Source of the DNA: Nannocystaceae bacterium | GTDB taxonomy: Bacteria; Myxococcota_A; Polyangia; Nannocystales; Nannocystaceae | DNA: 55,386 nucleotides | Assembly (NCBI GenBank): GCA_019694555.1 | Contig: JAIBBS010000038.1 | Span: 1-55,386 of the forward strand | Reading direction: 5' to 3' | Part shown: positions 27,127 to 34,010 of the stretch, piece by piece | Layout of the letters: every line of letters begins with the position of its first letter | Numbering within the stretch: position 1 is the first letter of the stretch | The notes under the pieces: model-generated | The model's database searches: none | Told to the model about the DNA's origin: nothing | Seen by the model: the letters and a program-made list of their open reading frames with translations, nothing else | Program-made: the position numbers and the translations under genes

Positions 27127-27177
27127 GGTGGGTTCCCTTCGTGGGAGCCGCGCGGGTGCGCGGGGGCGTTCGTGCCC
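27127..27177 (-). promoter_or_regulatory. Flagellin 3 leader: tandem hairpins and CsrA-like site
   Basis: Minus-strand order: a 4-bp stem with loop ACGAAC (27164-27177), abutting a 6-bp stem with loop ACCC (27148-27163), then CCACGAAGGGAA (Shine-Dalgarno 27133-27139) and the ATG. AGGGA fits ANGGA. The elements match those of flagellins 1 and 2 although the stems differ in sequence. Confidence 0.6.
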
Positions 27178-27401
27178 GAGGTGGAGTCGGATGCGGAGTG
27201 CAGGCGCGGGCGAAGCCCGGCCGGATCGAGATCGGCGACGCGTCCCGGCGACTCGGTCGGCGCACACGTGCGCTCGAGCGAGGGCCGGCGTACCGGGGGC
27301 GCACATCGGGAGCCGTCGGCTCGCGATGGGCGTCACGCGGTGCGAACCCAGACACGCAACGGTGCGTGTCGATCGCGGCCGCGGTGCGGCCGCGCGGAGG
27401 A

Positions 27402-27566
27402 TCAAGCGGCCACGACCCGCGCGACCGCTCGGCCCGGTCGTCGGCCGCAGGGCAGACGATCAGGCGCAGCAGTCTCGGGTGTTCGCGTGGCGGTATCGAT
27501 GCGCGAGGGCGCGGAGCCCTGGGCAGGGCGGCCGGCGTGGGCCGGCGAGGGATTGCGGGGTCGCAT
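27402..27566 (-). CDS. Doubtful small reading frame, 54 residues
   Basis: The only reason to list it is a good Shine-Dalgarno (GGAGG, complement at 27572-27576) five bases before an ATG at 27566. The product would be basic, Pro/Arg/Ala-rich (MRPRNPSPAHAGRPAQG start) and without hydrophobic segments or known motifs. Such a composition is what random high-GC sequence gives. It could instead be an upstream leader peptide for flagellin 3. Probably not a real gene. Confidence 0.2.
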   Translation of the reverse strand: MRPRNPSPAHAGRPAQGSAPSRIDTATRTPETAAPDRLPCGRRPGRAVARVVAA

Positions 27567-27711
27567 GGTGTCCTCCGTGGACGGTGTGCAGCGCTCGCGT
27601 GCGTGCTGGCGCTGGTCGAAGGCCGTGCCGGGCGACAGTGCCAGGCGTTGCTTCGACGTCTCCCCCATCGTCGACGGGGCGCCGCGCTTGAGCGGCAGCC
27701 GTGCTCACCGT

Positions 27712-27735
27712 GCGCCCGCGCCGCAGCGCGGGCGC
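27712..27735 (-). terminator. Perfect 10-bp hairpin after the copper monooxygenase
   Basis: gcgcccgcgc and its exact complement around a 4-base loop (cgca), starting 10 bases past the stop at 27746. No T-run follows, so a factor-helped terminator or a 3'-end protecting stem is more likely than a classical terminator. Confidence 0.45.
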
Positions 27736-27745
27736 CGAGGCGGCG

Positions 27746-29143
27746 TCACGGCAACACCGGCGCCGCGTAGACGCCCAGCAGGCACATCTCCGAGCTGCTG
27801 CCCCAGCCGGGCATCACCGGCTCGCTCGCGTCGCGCGTGTCGTACGTGCACGTGACCTCGACGACGTCGTCGGGCTGCAGGCGCAGCGGCTGCTGGAAGA
27901 AGTGGAACAGCTGCCACGCGATGTCCCAGCGCGGCACGTCGAGGCCGCAGGTGCGGCTGCCGTCCGCGTGCACGACGTCGAAGCGCTGCGACACGCCGCG
28001 GGCGTGCATGTGCGGCAGCACGCCGTAGACATCGAGGCCCGCGACCGGGCCCGCGAGCTCGGCGACCGAGGCCTGCCAGCTGTACTGCACCGCGGCCTCG
28101 CCCGGGGCCAGCGACGCCGGCGTGGGCGAGGCGAGCGTGCCGAGGAACGGATCGATGAGGTTGGCCACCAGCGGTCGCTCGACGGTGTCGCGCGTCTGCA
28201 GTCGCACGCGCGTGGTGAAGGGCTCGACCTCGTCGTCCGCGGCCGCGAGGTTGTAGTGCACCTGCGCCACCAGCATCGTGCCCGATGCCAGCGGGTAGCC
28301 GACGCCGTCGGGGAATCGCATCACGCCCTGGCCCGGGGCCCACGCCACCGGCACGCCGCTGGGGGCGGTGCCGTCGCCGCTGGCACCGAAGCACGGCCAG
28401 CCGTCGCGGTCGGGCGACTCGGCGTCCAGCGCCGCGATCACGTCGGCGTTGGTCTGGCCCGGCCCGACCTCGAGCGTGGGATCGAGATCGAACAGCAACA
28501 CGTGGTGCGTGAGCGCGTCGTTGCCGGGCACGACCTCGTACGCGGTGATGACTCGGTCGACGTCGGCGCCGGCGTCGACGACGAAGCAGCGGTACTCGTC
28601 GGCCTCGGCCCACGGCGTGCCCTCGGCGACCGGCACGAACGCGGGCGTGTCGAGATCGATCGCCTGCGCCAGCGACGGCGGCGCGGTCTGCTGCAGATCA
28701 TCGCGCGGGGTGCCCTCGGGCGCACCGGCGGCGGCCCACGCGACCAGCGTGTCGATGTCGGCCTGCGACAACGCCCGCGAGTCGCGGAACTCGCCGCAGC
28801 TGCCGTCGTCGGTCACCAGCCACGGCGGCATCGTGCGCTCGGACACCGCCATCGCGGAGGCCTCGGCCCAGGCCGCGGCCTGCGCGTAGTCGTCGATCAC
28901 GAACGGCGCGATGCCGCCGTCGCGGTGGCACTGGCCGCAGTGCTCGAACAGGATCGGCGCCGCGTCCTGCCAGTAGCTCGGTGCCGCGGGATCGCCGGTG
29001 GTGCTGTCGGCGCCGTCGTCGCTGCCGGTGCTCTCGCCCTGAGCAGCGCCACCGTCGTCGTCGTGGCGGCAACCGCCGAGCCATTGGGAAGCGAGAGCGA
29101 GGCCGAGGCCCACGGGCCATGCGGTGCGGCAGCGAAGTGTCAT
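27746..29143 (-). CDS. Cytochrome-fused Cu type II monooxygenase lipoprotein
   Basis: A 465-residue predicted lipoprotein (lipobox LGGC) with an acidic Ser/Gly/Thr linker. An N-terminal haem motif CGQCH with later TMPPW forms a cytochrome-like unit. The rest resembles ascorbate-dependent copper monooxygenases of the DBH/PHM class, with copper-ligand motifs THHVLLFD, PHMHARG and the Met ligand in SSSEMCLLGVY. The substrate is unknown. It lies inside the flagellin group on the same strand, between flagellin 4 and flagellin 3, flanked by hairpins on both sides, so it is probably its own transcription unit and may be a later insertion. Confidence 0.85.
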   Translation of the reverse strand: MTLRCRTAWPVGLGLALASQWLGGCRHDDDGGAAQGESTGSDDGADSTTGDPAAPSYWQDAAPILFEHCGQCHRDGGIAPFVIDDYAQAAAWAEASAMAVSERTMPPWLVTDDGSCGEFRDSRALSQADIDTLVAWAAAGAPEGTPRDDLQQTAPPSLAQAIDLDTPAFVPVAEGTPWAEADEYRCFVVDAGADVDRVITAYEVVPGNDALTHHVLLFDLDPTLEVGPGQTNADVIAALDAESPDRDGWPCFGASGDGTAPSGVPVAWAPGQGVMRFPDGVGYPLASGTMLVAQVHYNLAAADDEVEPFTTRVRLQTRDTVERPLVANLIDPFLGTLASPTPASLAPGEAAVQYSWQASVAELAGPVAGLDVYGVLPHMHARGVSQRFDVVHADGSRTCGLDVPRWDIAWQLFHFFQQPLRLQPDDVVEVTCTYDTRDASEPVMPGWGSSSEMCLLGVYAAPVLP

Positions 29144-29188
29144 GCGCGGTGCAACACCGGTCGCGGCCGGGGTTGTCACCGGGCGCGC

Positions 29189-29225
29189 AAAAAAAGAAAC
29201 CGGGGGGCCGGCCAAGGCCCCCCGG
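29189..29225 (-). terminator. Rho-independent terminator of flagellin 4
   Basis: A perfect 10-bp stem (ccggggggcc/ggccccccgg, 29200-29225, loop ggccaa) is followed on the minus strand by TTTCTTTTTTT (29189-29199). It begins about 24 bases after the flagellin 4 stop. This is the clearest intrinsic terminator in the window. Confidence 0.92.
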
Positions 29226-29249
29226 CTTGCGGGGTCGATGGGTGCCGAC

Positions 29250-30089
29250 TTAGCCCTGCAGGAGTTGGAGTGCGAGTTGAGGCAGCTGATTCGCTTGTGC
29301 GAGGACGGAGACGCCGGATTGCATGAGGATGCGATGCCGGGCCAGGGCGGCGGTCTCCTCGGCGACGTCGACATCGCGGATGCGCGAGTTGGCGGCGCTG
29401 AGGTTGTTGAACTGGGTCGAGATGTTGTTGATGGTCGCCTCGAGGCGGTTCTGCGCCGCGCCGAGCGTGGCGCGTTGCGCCGACACGCCATCGATGGCGG
29501 CGTCGAGGATCGACAGCGACGCCTGCGCGCCGCCGGTGGTGGTCAGCGCCACGGTCTCGATGCCGAGCGCCGACGGGGACACCGTCGCGATCTGTACGTT
29601 GATCTGCTGGTTGGGATCGCCGGTGAGGTCGACCTGGAAGGTCAGCGCGTTGGCGGTGGCGGAGAACTGTCCCGTGAGCAGGTCGAGGTCGTTGAAGCTG
29701 GCGGTGTTGCCGATGCGCTGGATTTCCGAGCGCAGCTGGTCGAACTCGTTCTGGATGAACGAGCGCTGGCCGGTCGAGACCGTCTCGGTCGAGGCCTGCA
29801 TCGCCAGCTCGCGCATGCGCACGAGGATCGACGAGACCTCGGACAACGCGCCCTCGGCGGTCTGGATCAGCGAGATGCCGTCGTTGGCGTTGCGCTTGGC
29901 CTGATCGAGCGAGACGATGCTGGCGCGGAAGCCCTCGCTGATCGCGAGGCCCGCGGCGTCGTCACCGGCGCGGTTGATCCGCTGACCCGACGACAGCCGC
30001 ATCATGTTGGCGTTGAGGCGCTCGTTGGTCTGGTTGAGCGAGGTGTTGGCCTCGAGCGCGGCGATGTTGGTGCGGAGCGAGATTCCCAT
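29250..30089 (-). CDS. fliC: Flagellin 4, divergent type
   Basis: A 279-residue minimal flagellin of a different subgroup: MGISLRTNIAALEANTSLNQ opening, RLSSGQRINRAGDDAAGLAI and C-terminal ANSRIRDVDVAEETAALARH. It lacks D2/D3. Flagellins 1-3 share SSxRVxSAADDAAGL and a hairpin leader; this one has neither, and its ribosome site (CGAGGTCACC) lacks the CsrA motif. It has its own strong terminator. It is the first flagellin after maf in the direction of transcription and could form a minor or a proximal part of the filament. Confidence 0.96.
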   Translation of the reverse strand: MGISLRTNIAALEANTSLNQTNERLNANMMRLSSGQRINRAGDDAAGLAISEGFRASIVSLDQAKRNANDGISLIQTAEGALSEVSSILVRMRELAMQASTETVSTGQRSFIQNEFDQLRSEIQRIGNTASFNDLDLLTGQFSATANALTFQVDLTGDPNQQINVQIATVSPSALGIETVALTTTGGAQASLSILDAAIDGVSAQRATLGAAQNRLEATINNISTQFNNLSAANSRIRDVDVAEETAALARHRILMQSGVSVLAQANQLPQLALQLLQG

Positions 30090-30206
30090 GGTGACCTCGG
30101 AGGACGAAGGTGGCGGGCAAGGTTCGTTTGCGTGCGGGGCCGTGCGTGGCGGCAGCCGGGTTCGGGCGCGGCGCCCGGGAGGTCCGGTGAACGGGAGGGG
30201 ATTCGG

Positions 30207-32066
30207 TCAGGCCGCGGAAGCTGGGGTCGGGGCTTGCGACGGTTCGCCGTCGCTCGCTTGCAGTCTCTGCGAGAGGCGTGCCAAGGCCGCGTCGATCTCC
30301 TGCAGCGGCTCGACCAGCGCGGCGTAGAAGCCGAAGCCCGTCATGTGCCCGCGCATGCGCAGGTCCTCGATCGCGGGCGCGACGGCCTCGGCGACCAGCG
30401 GCGCGCGACGCAGCAGCTTGCGTGCGCGCGCGTTGATGGCGAAAAGCCGCGCCTTGGTCTCGGGCGTCAGCGTCAGATCACCGTCGGGGTCGTCGCCCAT
30501 CGTGGCGGTGGCCTCGCGTGCGAGCGACAGAAGCTCGTCGGCGCTGCGACGCTCGCCGGCGACCAGGCCCAGCACGGTCTCGCGCTTCGACGCCGGGCGC
30601 TGGCGCAGCGCGTGCCAGCGCGCGTCGAGCTCGCCGGGCGCGAGCTGCTGCGTCGGCACGGCGTCCGCCAGCGGGACGTGGTCCCAGCCGGGGATCTGCA
30701 TGCCGCCCTCGGTGGCGTTGACCGGACGGATGCCGCGTTCACGCAGGGTCTTGGCCGCGGCGGTGTACCAGTCGCGGAACATCAGGAAGTCGCGCGTCGT
30801 GTGCACGGTCGTGTCGGGATGCCAGCCCGGCGCCGGCATCGTGCGTGCGCGGTCGGGCATGCGCGAGCCGCCGCCGGCATCGCCCGAGCCCTGCTCGATC
30901 GCCCGCTTGCCGTCCATGCCCGACAGCTGCGCGACCCCGTCGGCACCGACGCTCGCGCGCATGTCCGCGAACGCGGTGCCGCTGGCGTAGACGCGCTCGC
31001 CGCTGTACGCGAGATCGGATCCGACCAGCACGATGGGCCCGCAGCCCAGCGCGTGGGCGATGGCGACCGCCGCGTTGGCGACACAGAAACCCGCGGCGAG
31101 GTGGTGCTTGGGATCGATGCGCGCGGAGAAGTGCGCGCACGCGTTGGTGTCGACCGAGATCGGCAGCGTCTGCGCGAACGGCAGCTGCCACAGGCCGGGG
31201 TGGCCGGTGAGCTCGAGGAACGCCGGCACCTCGCGCAGAAACGGCAGCGCGGCCAGCTGCGTGCTGACGTCGAGCGACTCGATCGCGACCACGGCGTGGG
31301 GCACGACGCCCGCGCGCGCGAGCGCGGACGCGGCGGTGTTCACTGCCAGCACCAGCGCGTGCTGACGCAGCGTGCGGAGCTGCTCGACGTTGCGATCGAG
31401 GCTCGGCCCCGCCGCGACCACGATCGCAGGCACGCCGCGCAGGCCGTCGGCCAGCGCGGGCAGGCCCGGCTCGCGCGCGATCGCGGGCAGGTTCTCGAGG
31501 TAGTGGCGCAACCATCCCGGGCCCCGCATCCGCGCGGTGCGGTGGCGCAGCGCCGCGCGATCGATGGCCTGCATCGCGGTCTGCAGCCCGGCCTCGTAGA
31601 CCGCGGGCGCGAGCCGGAGGCTCGGCGTCCACTTGACCACGACGCCGCGGTCGCTGCTGGCCAGCCGTGCGTAGAGCACCTCGCCCATGCGCGAGGGCGT
31701 GGTCAGCACACGCACGCTCGGCGGCACCACGCCGTGACCGAGCCCGACCACGAGCTGATCGAGATCGGGCTCGAACGCGTAGATCGTCGCGCGGCTGCGC
31801 GCCGCGATCGCGCGCGCGACGTAGCCGCTGCCGTAGCCCAACAGGATCACGACCGTGGCCTCGGCGAGATCGAGCTCGCGGACGAAGCGGCGCGCCTCGG
31901 CCTCGGGATCGCGGGCGCTGTGGAGCTTGCGGCCGTCGATCGCGACCACGTTGCCGCGCTCGCCTTGCACCGTCTGCACGCGCGGCGCGGGCACGCGCGC
32001 CAGCGCGCGGGCGAGCCCCTCGGGGTCGTCGGCGAGGGCGCGGCGGAGCACGGCGGGGTCGGTCAC
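30207..32066 (-). CDS. Motility accessory factor, flagellin glycosyltransferase (DUF115)
   Basis: A 619-residue cytoplasmic protein of the Maf/6-hydroxymethylpterin pyrophosphokinase-like (DUF115) family, which transfers nonulosonic acid sugars to flagellin. Conserved features are VAAGPSLDRN, the FGxxDLAYSG-like VGSDLAYSGERVYA and TEGGMQIPG, with an N-terminal Rossmann-like part (LLGYGSGYVARAI and YAFEPDLDQL). The C-terminal 200 residues are helical. GTG at 32066 is preferred over the TTG at 32108. Sugar-making genes are not in the window. Position just before the flagellins supports the role. Confidence 0.88.
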   Translation of the reverse strand: MTDPAVLRRALADDPEGLARALARVPAPRVQTVQGERGNVVAIDGRKLHSARDPEAEARRFVRELDLAEATVVILLGYGSGYVARAIAARSRATIYAFEPDLDQLVVGLGHGVVPPSVRVLTTPSRMGEVLYARLASSDRGVVVKWTPSLRLAPAVYEAGLQTAMQAIDRAALRHRTARMRGPGWLRHYLENLPAIAREPGLPALADGLRGVPAIVVAAGPSLDRNVEQLRTLRQHALVLAVNTAASALARAGVVPHAVVAIESLDVSTQLAALPFLREVPAFLELTGHPGLWQLPFAQTLPISVDTNACAHFSARIDPKHHLAAGFCVANAAVAIAHALGCGPIVLVGSDLAYSGERVYASGTAFADMRASVGADGVAQLSGMDGKRAIEQGSGDAGGGSRMPDRARTMPAPGWHPDTTVHTTRDFLMFRDWYTAAAKTLRERGIRPVNATEGGMQIPGWDHVPLADAVPTQQLAPGELDARWHALRQRPASKRETVLGLVAGERRSADELLSLAREATATMGDDPDGDLTLTPETKARLFAINARARKLLRRAPLVAEAVAPAIEDLRMRGHMTGFGFYAALVEPLQEIDAALARLSQRLQASDGEPSQAPTPASAA

Positions 32067-32101
32067 GCCCGCATGCGCTGCAAGCGGCTTGCCGGCCCGC
32101 G

Positions 32102-32159
32102 GCGCCAAGGCGTTGGCGCGACGCGGGCCGTCAGGTCGCCGTCCGCGATGCGGACGGCG
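32102..32159 (-). other. Two hairpins between fliW and maf
   Basis: A 10-bp perfect stem with a 3-base loop (32137-32159) starts 9 bases after the fliW stop, and a 7-bp stem (gcgccaa/ttggcgc, 32102-32119) follows. Neither has a T-run. They may weaken read-through from csrA-fliW into maf. Confidence 0.45.
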
Positions 32160-32168
32160 GACGCGCGC

Positions 32169-32591
32169 TCATGCGCGGCGGAACAGCGGCATGCGCGTGT
32201 CGAAGCCGCAGTCGTGCAGCACGATCTGCGCGCCTCGTCGCGAGCGCAAGCCGATGCCCAGCGGCGCGAGGAAGTTCGCGGTGGGCTCCTCCGGCTGCGG
32301 CGGCACCGTGCAGATGCACAGCACGGCGATCTCCTCGTCGGCCTCGAGCTCGCAGAACGCGATCGCGCGGCGCACCTGCTCCGTGGGGTAGTCGGGCAGG
32401 AACATCAGCGGGTCGACGACGACGAACGCGAGCTCGGGGATCTCCGCAGACTGCAGCCAGCGGAACACCGAGCCCGGTCGATGGTCCACCAGCACGAAGC
32501 TCTTCGCATCGGGGAAGCCCGGGATCCCGAGCGGGAAGTGGATCAGCCGATCGACGGGGGCGTCGAACTGCCCGAACCGCGTGGAGCGGAT
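32169..32591 (-). CDS. fliW: Flagellar assembly factor FliW, no canonical start codon
   Basis: About 140 residues in good agreement with FliW: STRFGQFDAP, LIHFPLGIPGFPDAK, FRWLQSAEIPELAFVVVDP and QVRRAIAFCEL. FliW binds CsrA and frees flagellin messages. The conserved N-terminus (TIRSTRFG) is intact, but no ATG, GTG, TTG or CTG lies in frame before it within csrA. The listed start is an ATC at 32591. Restoring a TGA triplet between 32593 and 32594 would create an ATG in frame and end csrA at Glu72. Hence the frame is real and the start is either non-canonical, lost, or a sequence error. Confidence 0.85.
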   Translation of the reverse strand: MRSTRFGQFDAPVDRLIHFPLGIPGFPDAKSFVLVDHRPGSVFRWLQSAEIPELAFVVVDPLMFLPDYPTEQVRRAIAFCELEADEEIAVLCICTVPPQPEEPTANFLAPLGIGLRSRRGAQIVLHDCGFDTRMPLFRRA

Positions 32592-32809
32592 GGTTCGGGA
32601 AGCCCCGCCAGCCGATCGAGACTGATCTCGGTCGTCGCGCGGGCGTTCTCGTCCGCGATCTGTTGGTACAGCTCCTCCCGATACACTGGCAGGCCCAGCG
32701 GTGCCGTGATCCCGAGGCGCACTTGCCGTCCCCGGATCTCCCGCACCACGATTTCGATGCCGTTGCCGATCAGGATCTTTTGTCCGATCTTCCTCGTGAG
32801 CGTCAGCAC
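32543..32809 (-). CDS. csrA: Carbon storage/flagellin translation regulator CsrA
   Basis: An 88-residue RNA-binding protein, longer than the usual 60-75. The core is typical: MLTLTRKIGQKILIGNGIE, VRLGITAPLGLPVYREELYQQI. After about residue 72 the tail (PSAPRGSGSSTPPSIG) looks unrelated and overlaps fliW by 49 bases, consistent with a lost stop codon. The GTG start has a strong AAGGAGG (32815-32821) five bases before. CsrA here probably blocks translation of flagellins 1-3 through the ANGGA over their ribosome sites, with FliW as antagonist. Confidence 0.95.
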   Translation of the reverse strand: MLTLTRKIGQKILIGNGIEIVVREIRGRQVRLGITAPLGLPVYREELYQQIADENARATTEISLDRLAGLPEPSAPRGSGSSTPPSIG

Positions 32810-32880
32810 CCTCGCCTCCTTGGCGTGTCGGGACGGACCGAGTCGGAACTTCGCGTTTCGTCATGGTCAGCGTCGCTGCA

Positions 32881-32889
32881 GTGCTAGCA
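32881..32889 (-). promoter_or_regulatory. Candidate -10 element for csrA (TGCTAGCAC)
   Basis: In the 295-base gap between flgL and csrA, TGCTAGCAC on the minus strand lies 71 bases before the csrA start. A TTGCC about 30 bases further upstream may be a weak -35. No gene is seen in the rest of the gap (32810-33104). Confidence 0.35.
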
Positions 32890-33104
32890 TCATTTGTCGT
32901 GGCAGCGGAACGGGGGCGCGGCAAGCCGCGCACCCCGGCCCGTTTCGGCGCGCTTTGGCAGCATCCGCAGCGCTGCGTGCACGGCGCGTGACGGGTCGGC
33001 CGGCCACGCCGCGTCCGTGGGCGAAACGGCCTTTCGATCGTGACCACCGGTCACTGCGCAGGCGGGCAGTGCGGCGAGGGATCTCGCGAGGTCGCGACGC
33101 GGGC

Positions 33105-34010
33105 TCAGCCGGCGTCGAGCAGGCTGGGCCCGAGCACGCGCGAGGCCACCGCGACCGCGGCCTGCATGGTGTTCTCCGCGAGCGACAGCTGCGAGAACGC
33201 CTCGGCGGCGTCCGCGTCCACCAGATCGGATCGCAAGGCCTCGTACACGCTGCTCGCCTGCGTCGCGGCCTCGTCGGCGCGCCGCAGGTCGGCCATGCGG
33301 ACGCCGACGCGCGTGCGCTCGGCCAGCACCTGATCGAACGCGGTCGACAGGCCGTCGATGTCGCCGCGCACCGAGTCGGCGTCGTTGTTGCGCAGGTCGG
33401 TCTCGAGGTCCTGCAGCTGCGAGATGATGTCGACGCTGTTGGGATCCGCGGCCCGCTGCGCGAACGCGTGGCTGCCCGAGGCGCCGATCTCGACGCGCTG
33501 CGTGGGGCCGACCTCGGCCTCGCGGACCTGGTCGTAGGTGTCGACGTCGTAGGTGAAGCCGGTGTTGGGGTCGTACGGCGGGCTGCGCGTGTCGACGTGG
33601 GCGAACACGTACTCGTCGCCGTAGCGCGTGTTCATCACGTCGATCATCGCGCGGCGCAGCGAGGCGACCTCGGAGGCCGCGGCGGTGCGCTCGTCGGCGG
33701 ACATGGTGTCGTTGGCCATCGCGGTCGCGAGCTGACGCGCACGGATGAGGATGTTGCCGCCCTCGCCGAGCGCCGCGTCGGCGGTGCCCAGGCGTGACAC
33801 GCCGTAGTTGGCGGCGGTGCGGTGCGAGGCCGCGCGCGCGTCGAGCTCGCCCATGAGCCGCGCGCGCGCAGCCGCGGCCGGATCGTCGGAGGGCTTGTTC
33901 ACGCGCTGGCCGCTCATGGCCACGCGCTGGCGCTCGAGCAGGCGCGCACGCGCGAGCGTGATGGCTTGCAACGCGAGTCCACTCTGGCGGCTCTGGGTGA
34001 CGCGGATCAT
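33105..34010 (-). CDS. flgL: Hook-filament junction protein FlgL
   Basis: A 301-residue junction protein (HAP3) linking hook cap FlgK to the filament. Opening MIRVTQSRQSG, then ITLARARLLERQRVAMSGQRVNKPSDDPAAAARA, split here, is the FlgL form of the flagellin D0/D1 core, and the C-terminus has DAAEAFSQLSLAENTMQAA. The ATG overlaps the flgK stop by ATGA. It ends the long operon that begins far upstream; the following gap precedes csrA, which has its own candidate promoter. Confidence 0.95.
   Translation of the reverse strand: MIRVTQSRQSGLALQAITLARARLLERQRVAMSGQRVNKPSDDPAAAARARLMGELDARAASHRTAANYGVSRLGTADAALGEGGNILIRARQLATAMANDTMSADERTAAASEVASLRRAMIDVMNTRYGDEYVFAHVDTRSPPYDPNTGFTYDVDTYDQVREAEVGPTQRVEIGASGSHAFAQRAADPNSVDIISQLQDLETDLRNNDADSVRGDIDGLSTAFDQVLAERTRVGVRMADLRRADEAATQASSVYEALRSDLVDADAAEAFSQLSLAENTMQAAVAVASRVLGPSLLDAG

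Larger units (their letters stand above)
27178..27745. other. Space between the copper monooxygenase and flagellin 3 leader
   Basis: Most of the 619-base gap (27127-27745) shows no convincing gene. It holds a doubtful 54-codon frame (27402-27566) and a strong hairpin right after the monooxygenase stop. A flagellin promoter is expected here, but no good sigma-28 or sigma-54 match was found by eye. Confidence 0.5.

Noticed and set aside
32592..33047. Upstream extension of the fliW frame to an ATG at 33047
   Set aside because: It would read through csrA and its leader in another frame and give an Arg-rich, unrelated N-terminus; the FliW family begins near TIRSTRFG.
29124..33797. Very long plus-strand open frame across the flagellar region
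   Set aside because: It is the mirror frame of flagellin 4, maf, csrA, fliW and flgL; high GC leaves such frames open by chance.
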